This document shows, one piece after another, positions 1 to 6,594 of a stretch of 17,350 bases of DNA. The stretch spans positions 1-17,350 of the forward strand of contig PLWR01000659.1 of assembly GCA_003165615.1 (NCBI GenBank). The letters run 5' to 3'. The notes beneath the pieces are model-generated. The model was not told the DNA's origin and searched no databases. It worked only from the letters and a program-made list of their open reading frames with translations. The translations under genes were made by a program, and so were the position numbers. Numbering within the stretch: the first letter of the stretch is position 1; every line of letters starts with the position of its first letter. The stretch comes from Acidobacteriota bacterium. Its GTDB lineage: Bacteria > Acidobacteriota > Terriglobia > UBA7540.

Positions 1-1
1 C

Positions 2-72
2 GACAACAACCCTGAACCGTCACATGCGGCGAGGCCCAAGGGGGGAATCAGACCACCATCAAACAGTATGCC
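2..72 (+). other. Possible broken 5' coding extension of the PIG-L gene
   Basis: The frame of the downstream deacetylase is closed by a TGA at 13-15, but its translation between that stop and the first GTG (GNQTTIKQYAV) reads like ordinary protein. The +2 frame is open from the window edge and reads DNNPEPSHAARPKG up to a run of six G at 40-45. One additional G there would join the two frames into one uninterrupted reading frame. This suggests a single-base deletion, a sequencing error, or slippage in the homopolymer. The alternative is that the gene simply starts at GTG 73 or 76, although no ribosome binding site at proper distance is visible there. The upstream part is outside the window. 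Confidence 0.35.
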
Positions 73-1386
73 GTGGTGGTTTGGGACCACGACCGCAAGA
101 ACGTTCTGGCCATTGCTTTTACTCCCCTGGTCTTCATCAACCCAGCGGGAGTGGTGGCGCCCCGGCCCTATCCGGCGCAATACATTTACCCCAGCCTGGA
201 TGCGGTGAATACCTCGAACTATCGGCATTTTCACGCCGAGCCCTTGGGAGCAAGCGCCATTCGGTTTGATACCCACCACACCCAGTTCCCGTCCGGAGCC
301 GAAGCCAACGTAAAGTTCTCGCTCGACAATCCCTCGGATGCCGCGTGGCGCCAAGTTACGGTGCGGGCCAAGCTACTGGAGCCGGACGGAAAGGAGCAGG
401 CGAATCAGGTGGTGGCGGAACGAGTTGACTTGAACCCGCACGGCGCCAAGCTGTCGCAGGAAATGAAATTCCCGCTTCCGCCCGGGGTGAGGGGGATTTT
501 CCACGCCGAGGTGGAGATAACCGATACCTCCGGTCAGATACTGGCCACCAACATACTGGAGCTCGGCGTCAATCCGCTACCCAAATCCGTGCTGTTGTTT
601 TGCGCGCACGAGGACGACGATGGAACCCAGATGGGCTTCCTTCGCTCCCTCGTGGAAAATCAGGTTCCACTCCACATCGTCTATTTCACCAGCGGCGATG
701 CGGGTGGTTGCGACCGGTACTTCCAGCACTCCTGTGGACCGGCCGAGGCGTTGAATTTTGGAGCCATTCGCATGCAGGAAGCGCGCGCGGCGATGGGCCA
801 CCTGGGCGTACCGCCAGAAAATATTTTCTTTCTGGGATTGCCCGATGGCGGCTCGGGGAAAATCTGGTATGGCCATCCGAACTCACGCGATCCCTACCTT
901 GCCGTGCTTTTGGCCTGTGACCATGCCCCGTACGAAGGCCTCTTGCGGCCCAATCTCGCCTTCGCGCGTGATGCGGTCGTGGATGCCACGGAGGAGATCA
1001 TCAGGAAATTTCAGCCCGCGGTCATCTTCACTGCGCACCCCCAGGCAGAAGGCGCCATCGATCACATCGTCAACAACTTCTTCGTGGTGAAAGCGCTTCA
1101 GGAGCTGTTGCGCGCCGGCGCCATCTCCCCCGACTTGGAAGTTCGAGTGGACCGCATCTTTGACCTTAAGGGTCATCCCGCCACCCCTTACCGTTATGAA
1201 GACGACGAGTTCTATGTCTCCGGTGAAGCCATGGCGCTGGCGCAGGAGGCGGGGTGGTTCTACCAGTCGCAGGGAGGCAACCGCGAAGAAGGAAATTTGC
1301 GCACCTGGAATCAACTCCAGCGCAGCGAAGGTTACCGCAAGGTGTTAGACTGGAAGGAGCACGAAGGCTGGAACGAGAAAGAGTGA
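73..1386 (+). CDS. PIG-L/LmbE family deacetylase with N-terminal beta-sandwich region
   Basis: This 437-residue protein has two parts. Residues about 62-168 look like a beta-sandwich (Ig/CARDB-like: alternating hydrophobic strands, NPSD and PPGVRG turns). Residues about 171-400 match the PIG-L/LmbE fold of zinc-dependent N-acetylglucosamine-type deacetylases. The metal motif AHEDDD (178-183) stands in for the family's AHPDDE, and a second site, AHPQAEGAIDH (321-331), supplies the likely distal histidine ligand. Family members remove acetyl groups from GlcNAc conjugates or related amide substrates; the substrate here cannot be told. GTG 73 is the first possible start in this frame, without a clear Shine-Dalgarno, so the true N-terminus is uncertain (see the G6 tract at 40-45). 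The stop is 3 nt before the next gene, implying cotranscription. No signal peptide can be judged because the 5' end is unclear. Confidence 0.8.
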   Translation: MVVWDHDRKNVLAIAFTPLVFINPAGVVAPRPYPAQYIYPSLDAVNTSNYRHFHAEPLGASAIRFDTHHTQFPSGAEANVKFSLDNPSDAAWRQVTVRAKLLEPDGKEQANQVVAERVDLNPHGAKLSQEMKFPLPPGVRGIFHAEVEITDTSGQILATNILELGVNPLPKSVLLFCAHEDDDGTQMGFLRSLVENQVPLHIVYFTSGDAGGCDRYFQHSCGPAEALNFGAIRMQEARAAMGHLGVPPENIFFLGLPDGGSGKIWYGHPNSRDPYLAVLLACDHAPYEGLLRPNLAFARDAVVDATEEIIRKFQPAVIFTAHPQAEGAIDHIVNNFFVVKALQELLRAGAISPDLEVRVDRIFDLKGHPATPYRYEDDEFYVSGEAMALAQEAGWFYQSQGGNREEGNLRTWNQLQRSEGYRKVLDWKEHEGWNEKE

Positions 1387-1389
1387 AGG

Positions 1390-2244
1390 ATGGAAACACC
1401 AAGCGAGTGGGCGAAAAGGTTCAACCAGCAAAAGGCGCACGACGAGGCGGACTTGCCCAAACCCGAAACCGCGGCGGCCGATAGTTCTGCTTCGGTTGCG
1501 GAATTCCCCAGCGAGCCGTTTCAATGTCCGGCGTGCGGCCAATTGCTTGCCCCCGCCTGCCGGGTTTGCGTGGCGTGCAAGCACATCATTGACCCGGCGG
1601 AGATTGGCCGGACGCTCGAGGTGGTGTCGCCTGCGGCGAGCGCGCCGAGCGCCGAACCCCGGCCGCAACGAGTGCCTTATCCCTGGCGCATCTTCTTTGC
1701 GGTCCTGGGGATCGCGCTCTTACTTGGCCTCCTCTATTCAACCGCCATCTCCTTTGGGCTCCTGAAGGAAAATCAGGCTGAGTTGGGATTGCGCTCCGCA
1801 CCCATTTTTGCGGGTGGCTGGGTGTTCTTCGACGCCCTTCGTCGGCGCATCCCACGGCCTTTACGCTGGGCCGTGGGTACGATGCTGCTGCTCATCGTGG
1901 TTTTTCCATGGTACCTGGCTCGCAGAAAAGCGCCACAGGCAACCGTGCCGTTTATAGAAGCGGAAGTTGGGCCGGTGACTCGGATACTACTTATTGCCGT
2001 GCTTTTGTTCTTCCTGATCAGTTTGATTTTCTACATCGTGCAGGGACCGCAACCCGGTTCCTCGCCAACTCCCCCTCTCAAATTCGAAAAGAGCGGCAAC
2101 GGTTCCCATGCCCGAATGACCTACTTTCGCCCCTGGAGAGAGGCTGGCGACGGACGGACCTCTGACGCGAGCTCAAATCCAAGGCGGGGCATAAGAGGTG
2201 CTCAGGCGGAAATCAGCGCGCCATCCGACGCCTGGCAAACGTAA
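1390..2244 (+). CDS. Zinc-ribbon protein with three predicted membrane helices, function unknown
   Basis: The 284-residue product begins with a polar stretch, then a cysteine-rich knuckle (C46, C49, C57, C60, C63 in CPACG...CRVCVACK) typical of small zinc ribbons. Three hydrophobic segments follow at about 100-124, 161-177 and 199-218, so it is probably an inner-membrane protein with a cytoplasmic zinc ribbon. ATG 1390 lies 3 nt after the stop of the PIG-L gene and likely relies on translational coupling; AAGG directly abuts the start. The last ~55 residues are low in hydrophobicity, look unstructured, and run 43 nt into the convergent galK gene, so this tail may be a late extension. I do not recognise a named family. 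The arrangement resembles other short zinc-ribbon/membrane proteins of unknown role; the coding status itself is well supported. Confidence 0.65.
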   Translation: METPSEWAKRFNQQKAHDEADLPKPETAAADSSASVAEFPSEPFQCPACGQLLAPACRVCVACKHIIDPAEIGRTLEVVSPAASAPSAEPRPQRVPYPWRIFFAVLGIALLLGLLYSTAISFGLLKENQAELGLRSAPIFAGGWVFFDALRRRIPRPLRWAVGTMLLLIVVFPWYLARRKAPQATVPFIEAEVGPVTRILLIAVLLFFLISLIFYIVQGPQPGSSPTPPLKFEKSGNGSHARMTYFRPWREAGDGRTSDASSNPRRGIRGAQAEISAPSDAWQT

Positions 2245-3344
2245 ATCTCGGCCTTGAGCCCCAGCGCATTTTCATAGCCCCTGGCCACGGCTTGCGCAAA
2301 ACTCTTCGCGGCCTCGGCGCGCACCAGGTTGACAGTGCATCCACCGAAGCCCGCCCCTGTCATGCGCGCCCCCAAAACACCGGGCTGCTGGCGTGCCAAT
2401 TCCACCAGCGTGTCCAGTTCCTTGCAGCTCACTTCATAATCGTCACGCAAGCTCGCGTGCGACGCATTCATCAGCTCGCCAAAGCGCTCCAGTTCGCCGT
2501 TTTCAAGAACGTTGACGGCTTCGAGTACACGCTGGTTTTCCGATACCACGTGGTGGGCGCGCCGCCAGAGCAAATTATCCAGTGTGCCCCGCGCCGCCTG
2601 GAGGTCGGAAAGTTGCACATCGCGAAGCGACTTCACCGCCCGGCCGGTGGCGGCGATTTTCGCCACAGCCTCACGGCATTGCTTCAGCCGAACCTCGTAT
2701 TCGGATTGCGCCAGCGCGCGCTTCACGCCGGAGTTGCAGACCACAATCTTGACACCGGCCCGCAGCGGCACGTGGCGATAGGTGAGATCGCGACAATCAA
2801 GAAACAGCGCGTGGTCCCGGTGGCCGAGCGCCGAGATGAATTGATCCATGATTCCACAGGGCACGCCGACAAACTCATTCTCCGCGCGCCGCGCCAGCTT
2901 AACGGCATAGACAGGATCAAGCCCCAAGCCCAGGAGTTTGTTCCAAAACGCCGTCGCGCCCACTTCCACTGCCGCGGAAGAACTCAACCCTGCTTCCCGC
3001 GGGACGTCTCCCCCAAAGGCAATGTCAGCGCCGGTGAGGCGATGGCCATCCGCCTCCAGGAATTTCGATACCCCGCGGAGAAAATTGCTCCAAGTGTTCT
3101 TGCTGTCCTTTTGAATGTCGTCCAGGTCAATGTCAACGGAGGCTTTGAAGTCGTCGGAGTAAATACGCACAAGGCGGTCCGCACGGCGGCGCCCCGCATA
3201 AGTGATTGCCCGGTCGATGGCAGCGGGCAGCACAAACCCATCGTTGTAATCTGTGTGCTCGCCAATCAGATTCACCCGCCCAGGCGCGCGCACCATAACC
3301 TCCGGTAGCGAACCAAAGATCCGTTGGAAGACCTCATCAATCAT
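2202..3344 (-). CDS. galK: Galactokinase
   Basis: Galactokinase phosphorylates alpha-D-galactose at C1 with ATP, the first committed step of the Leloir pathway, in the cytoplasm. The 380-residue length is normal for the family. All hallmark motifs are present: the galactokinase signature GRVNLIGEHTDYNDGFVLP (22-40), the GHMP kinase ATP loop GLSSSAA (119-125), the catalytic-base region CGIMDQF (163-169, Asp167) and the C-terminal GHMP motif GARMTGAGFGGC (325-336). Arg23 corresponds to the conserved catalytic-site arginine. The start at 3344 is preceded by AAAGAGGG at good spacing. No galT, galE or galM neighbour is in the window. The 3' end overlaps the convergent upstream-numbered gene by 43 nt. 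It may use galactose freed from pectin side chains by enzymes encoded further right, but a shared regulator is not visible. Confidence 0.97.
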   Translation of the reverse strand: MIDEVFQRIFGSLPEVMVRAPGRVNLIGEHTDYNDGFVLPAAIDRAITYAGRRRADRLVRIYSDDFKASVDIDLDDIQKDSKNTWSNFLRGVSKFLEADGHRLTGADIAFGGDVPREAGLSSSAAVEVGATAFWNKLLGLGLDPVYAVKLARRAENEFVGVPCGIMDQFISALGHRDHALFLDCRDLTYRHVPLRAGVKIVVCNSGVKRALAQSEYEVRLKQCREAVAKIAATGRAVKSLRDVQLSDLQAARGTLDNLLWRRAHHVVSENQRVLEAVNVLENGELERFGELMNASHASLRDDYEVSCKELDTLVELARQQPGVLGARMTGAGFGGCTVNLVRAEAAKSFAQAVARGYENALGLKAEIYVCQASDGALISA

Positions 3345-3595
3345 GACAATACCCTCTTTGAATTCACCACCCTCGCCCCTTTGGGGGAGAGGGAAGCAAG
3401 ATCACATAAATGTTCGCGTTAGAAGTCTTCGGGCAGTTCGCGGGCATAAAAGCAACACACAATCGACCTGCTGCCCGCCGCCAAAATCAGCATCGCCATT
3501 CCCCTCCACGCGTCGACGCATACTTTCCGCGCGGCGTGCCAAGAGTATACGCGAGACTGCGCGGCGCGTAGTGTTGATTTTGGAGTCCACATCCG
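3345..3595. other. Intergenic region upstream of galK, no intact gene
   Basis: About 250 bp separate the galK start from the next small ORF on the other strand. It should contain the galK promoter, but I see no convincing -35/-10 pair. It contains the imperfect hairpin described at 3370-3393. Short open frames here on either strand show no protein-like composition. Confidence 0.5.
3370..3393 (-). repeat. Imperfect hairpin sharing a 14-bp core with the REP-like elements
   Basis: The two G/C-rich arms around TTT can pair imperfectly (CCCTCGCCCC against GGGGGAGAGGG). On the minus strand it contains CCCCAAAGGGGCGA (3373-3386), identical to the core of both arms of the composite element near 12.2-12.5 kb. 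It would lie in the galK leader, about 30 nt upstream of the start codon, if the promoter is further upstream. Whether it acts on expression is unknown. Confidence 0.5.
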
Positions 3596-3793
3596 ATGAC
3601 ACGCGCCATGGCGGTGGAAATGGTTCCGCTGGGAATCCGGGTAAGCAGCATCAGCCCGAGCTATTATGAATTGCCTGCGGGGCGGGGTTGGGGTGTGGAG
3701 GTGGACGAGTCAACGATTGCCGCGCATCCCGAAGACCCCAACGCCAAACTGAATATGTTCAGCATGGGCGGGGAACAGAAGATGTGCAACTAG
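3596..3793 (+). pseudogene. Short ORF with SDR-like segment; probable enzyme remnant
   Basis: The 65-residue reading frame begins MTRAMAVEMVPLGIRVSSIS, which closely fits the helix and strand after the YxxxK active site of short-chain dehydrogenases (typical family form: LTRALAxELxPxGIRVNxxxPG). The Rossmann nucleotide-binding half, the catalytic Ser-Tyr-Lys and the remaining C-terminus are all missing, against about 250 residues in intact members. The second half (GRGWGVEVDES) instead resembles the C-terminal strand of mandelate racemase/enolase-like enzymes (GPGLGVEVDE), so this may be two fragments joined by deletion. An in-frame stop lies at 3575. GGAG about 10 nt before the ATG could still allow translation. 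Assignment rests on motif memory only. Confidence 0.4.
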
Positions 3794-3826
3794 GCAAGAT
3801 GCGGTGAGATGAAACGGCACGGCAGA

Positions 3827-4978
3827 TCACGCCTTGCGAAAATTGAACCGGCCTTTGGCAATCGGCGTCCCCACCACTTCAATTCTCTTCAAATCGCGAG
3901 ATCCCACGCCGAGCCCTTCCGCCAAAGCCAAGGTATTGTCAGAAGTCTCAAAGGGCGGCGTGCCGCGATCCGACATGGGATCAAAACCCATGAGCGCCAT
4001 GCAAACCGCATCAGTATTGACGCAGTTGGTTCCCGCCACCAGCAATCCCGGTTTGACCACCTGGCAATGGGGGATCCAGGGGCCCTCCCCGCCGGAAATC
4101 GTTTGGATGCCATCAATGATGCTGAGATGCACGGGCCGCGCCGCCACCAGATCAGCCACCACGCGAGGCACGCGGTAGCCGCCATCTTTGGGACCGTTGG
4201 GATTAATCATCTGCGGGGCGCTCTTGGAAGGCTCGCGGCTGCCGGCATGAAAAGGGCCGCGACCGCCCATGGGAAGCAGGCTCGGCTCATCCGCAGGAGA
4301 TTTGTCGCCGTAGATCGTGCAGGGAGTCGCGCCGAAGCAGTTCTTCATGGAAAGGGTAACGCCGGCGGTAAAGTGCTCCTTCAATTTCGCCAGCGACACG
4401 AAGACGTCGCAGTCTTCATACGAATGGTTCAGATCGTAGCCCTTGTACATCAAGGCATTTCCCGGAACCATGAAGCGCACATACTTTTTTCCATATCCCA
4501 GGAAGTTGGTGTTCTCAAACTCCACCTTGGTTCCCAGGTTCTCAAAGTCTCGCGGCTCCCAGCCGGCTGCCAGCATGAATTCTTCCAGCGGTTCCGCCGA
4601 ATTCATGGGGGCCTCCAACAGGCGAACCCGCCGGGCTCCAGCCTTGGCGAGCAGGCGAATGGTCGAGCCGACCACGTCCGGATGCACCCAATAAGTATCA
4701 CCCTGGCGGAAATGGTCCAACCGTTCATAGGACACGCCGGTGAGATTGAGCTTAACGGCAACGGTCTTTCCCCCCACCAGTTTGTCCAGCCCGCCAAGCT
4801 GGTCGAACATCGTGGCCATGGTCGCGCTCACGCCGGGTCCGTACTCGTGGCACATTCCAACGGCGACGCGGCCCACGGGAGCCGTGTCTGCCAATAGTGA
4901 AAAGGGACGAGCCGCCAACATGCCTGCCGCCACGCCCATTGCGCCCAGGAATTTTCTGCGTGAACAATAAGTTGTCAT
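3827..4978 (-). CDS. Tat-exported DUF362 domain protein
   Basis: The 383-residue product starts with a twin-arginine signal (SRRKFLG at 6-12, followed by a hydrophobic, Ala-rich stretch to about residue 30), so it is probably exported folded. The rest matches the DUF362 pattern: an early strand VAVKLNLTG (73-81), a VHPDVV segment, a central KLKEH...SMKNCFG region and a C-terminal NTDAVCMALMGFDP stretch. DUF362 proteins have no settled biochemical function. Many carry ferredoxin-like Cys clusters, but none is seen here. Its start is 5 nt after the stop of the preceding 492-residue gene, with GAGGTATAGGA upstream, so the two are almost surely cotranscribed and translationally coupled. Position in a run of secreted carbohydrate enzymes suggests a periplasmic role connected with polysaccharide breakdown; this is inference. 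Confidence 0.85.
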   Translation of the reverse strand: MTTYCSRRKFLGAMGVAAGMLAARPFSLLADTAPVGRVAVGMCHEYGPGVSATMATMFDQLGGLDKLVGGKTVAVKLNLTGVSYERLDHFRQGDTYWVHPDVVGSTIRLLAKAGARRVRLLEAPMNSAEPLEEFMLAAGWEPRDFENLGTKVEFENTNFLGYGKKYVRFMVPGNALMYKGYDLNHSYEDCDVFVSLAKLKEHFTAGVTLSMKNCFGATPCTIYGDKSPADEPSLLPMGGRGPFHAGSREPSKSAPQMINPNGPKDGGYRVPRVVADLVAARPVHLSIIDGIQTISGGEGPWIPHCQVVKPGLLVAGTNCVNTDAVCMALMGFDPMSDRGTPPFETSDNTLALAEGLGVGSRDLKRIEVVGTPIAKGRFNFRKA

Positions 4979-4983
4979 CGGTC

Positions 4984-6462
4984 CTATACCTCGATTTCCA
5001 GCGCACAGCTAACTGTGATCGTGGGGAGTCCGAAATCCGTTCCGGGTGCGGCGGCCACGCCTTTGACGGTTTGCACCTCTTTGGTTCCGCAATTCCAGAA
5101 CCGGGCCGCGTGGGCTCGCGTGTTCGCCCAAAGCGTAACGAAGGTGGCGGGGGCCGCGGAATAATTCAAGATTTGCACCAGCCGTTGTCGGCGAACCGGG
5201 TCGAAACTGCAATGGCAGTTCGTGGTCGCCGGGTTGTACAAGCGCGCCAAGTCGTTCCTCCGGCTCACCAGCAGTTGGGTATCCAACGCCACCTGATACG
5301 GATCCTGAAATCCTTCGTTCGGCACCGCTATTTGCCCCTGCCCGATATTATACACTTGGTAGTCAATCGAAGGATCTCTTCTTGTGGGCTTCACTCCCGC
5401 CGGGCCCCAGTAGGTGGGAGCAATCAGCAGTCCTCCCTGCCGGACAAAGGTCAGTGACCCGGCAGTCTGATCGGCGCTGGGCGCGTCCTTATCGAGCCAC
5501 AAAAGCGCCTTCACTCCGGGCATGGGCGCAAGAAGCGCTTTCGATCTCTCCATGAGCTTGTACTGAACATGGCGGCGATTCAGGAGGTTTAGCGTCTCCC
5601 CGCTTATGAATGCGTTGTCGCCATGGAAGTCAGAAATAACTGTCAGGATGCCTTGCGATTTGTACCCTTTCCACTGCGAATGGGATTCAAAGAAGGCGAG
5701 CGTTTCACAAGTCTTGCTCCAAGCCGCCGTGGCTTGGGGAATCCCTTTCAAGAGCGCGTCAAGCATCTTGTTGTCCAGGGAAATGACCCAACGGCTACCG
5801 TAAACTTCACTGTCAGAAACGGCCAGGGTGTAGTTCGCGGGATGGGCGACGGTGGATTCCTCGGGAGGATCAAAGTCCAGCCAAATGGTTTTTCCGGGAG
5901 CCAGCTCGGCCGCCAGCAATGAAAACCAGGCGTTCGAGTTCACCCAGGGGACACCGGTGGGACCGGCGACGGCGGTGTCTCCCTTCATGGAGTCCATCCG
6001 CACGCCGGGCCATTCATTGTCCGATACACTGAAGATGGGCGTGGCCGCGTCCCACGCAACTTTGTCGCGCGAGGATTGCAGGATGACCGGAAGATCCAAG
6101 GCTTGGCCAGCGGGTTCCACGAGCATCACGGCGGAGAGGCCCGCGGCCTTGGCGGATGCCGCCGCGGCAGCGACGTCCTTCGTGGCCACTTTCCCCACGA
6201 AGCTGATTCCCTTCCCCCGGCCGGCTTCCATGAGAGGCTTTAATGCCTCCTGCTGAGCTGCGTCCTCGGGCGCGCCGTCGGCCCACTCCACCACCAGACA
6301 GTTGATGGGCGTTCCCTTGAGGATGTCCAGCGCGGCAGGCTGCGCCCAGGCATCGAGCGTCTCCTTAAGTCCCGCCTCCGGGCTCTTCCCTTTGCTTCGC
6401 CGTGCCCATTCCAAGGGCCCACACGGCCACTTCATCGGTACCCATTTCGGATCTAAGTTCAT
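4984..6462 (-). CDS. Uncharacterised protein, glycoside-hydrolase-like architecture
   Basis: I do not recognise a named family for this 492-residue protein. Residues about 40-130 alternate strands and helices as in a TIM-barrel (INCLVVEWADG, GISFVGKV, LSAVMLVEP). Residues about 268-350 (GILTVISDFHG, VKALLWLDKDAPS, FVRQGGLLIAP) resemble the class I amidotransferase-like trimerisation domain found after the barrel in GH42 beta-galactosidase-type enzymes. The last ~70 residues look like a small beta-sandwich. No signal peptide is visible at the chosen start, which has GGAAGAG about 10 nt upstream on the transcript. It lies between the GH28 gene (132 bp upstream) and the coupled DUF362 gene. A role in oligosaccharide processing fits the context but is unproven; catalytic acids cannot be assigned. 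Confidence 0.7.
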   Translation of the reverse strand: MNLDPKWVPMKWPCGPLEWARRSKGKSPEAGLKETLDAWAQPAALDILKGTPINCLVVEWADGAPEDAAQQEALKPLMEAGRGKGISFVGKVATKDVAAAAASAKAAGLSAVMLVEPAGQALDLPVILQSSRDKVAWDAATPIFSVSDNEWPGVRMDSMKGDTAVAGPTGVPWVNSNAWFSLLAAELAPGKTIWLDFDPPEESTVAHPANYTLAVSDSEVYGSRWVISLDNKMLDALLKGIPQATAAWSKTCETLAFFESHSQWKGYKSQGILTVISDFHGDNAFISGETLNLLNRRHVQYKLMERSKALLAPMPGVKALLWLDKDAPSADQTAGSLTFVRQGGLLIAPTYWGPAGVKPTRRDPSIDYQVYNIGQGQIAVPNEGFQDPYQVALDTQLLVSRRNDLARLYNPATTNCHCSFDPVRRQRLVQILNYSAAPATFVTLWANTRAHAARFWNCGTKEVQTVKGVAAAPGTDFGLPTITVSCALEIEV

Positions 6463-6594
6463 AGGTGATCACTCTTCCCGCTTCTTCACGACACCCTCGG
6501 AAGCAAAGCTATAAAACCATTGTACTCATCAAGATCACATCGGCGAAATTACGGTAAAGGTTGGTAGACACCAAAGTCAAGACGATAGTTTGTC

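Noticed and set aside
2292..3308. 338-codon open frame on the plus strand
   Set aside because: Antisense to galK, with a His/Arg/Gln-rich composition and no motif.
3809..4897. 362-codon open frame on the plus strand
   Set aside because: Antisense to the DUF362 gene, with low-quality composition.
6463..6594. Promoter for the 492-residue gene (TTGACT at 6575-6580, minus strand)
   Set aside because: No acceptable -10 box at 16-18 bp; too weak to list.
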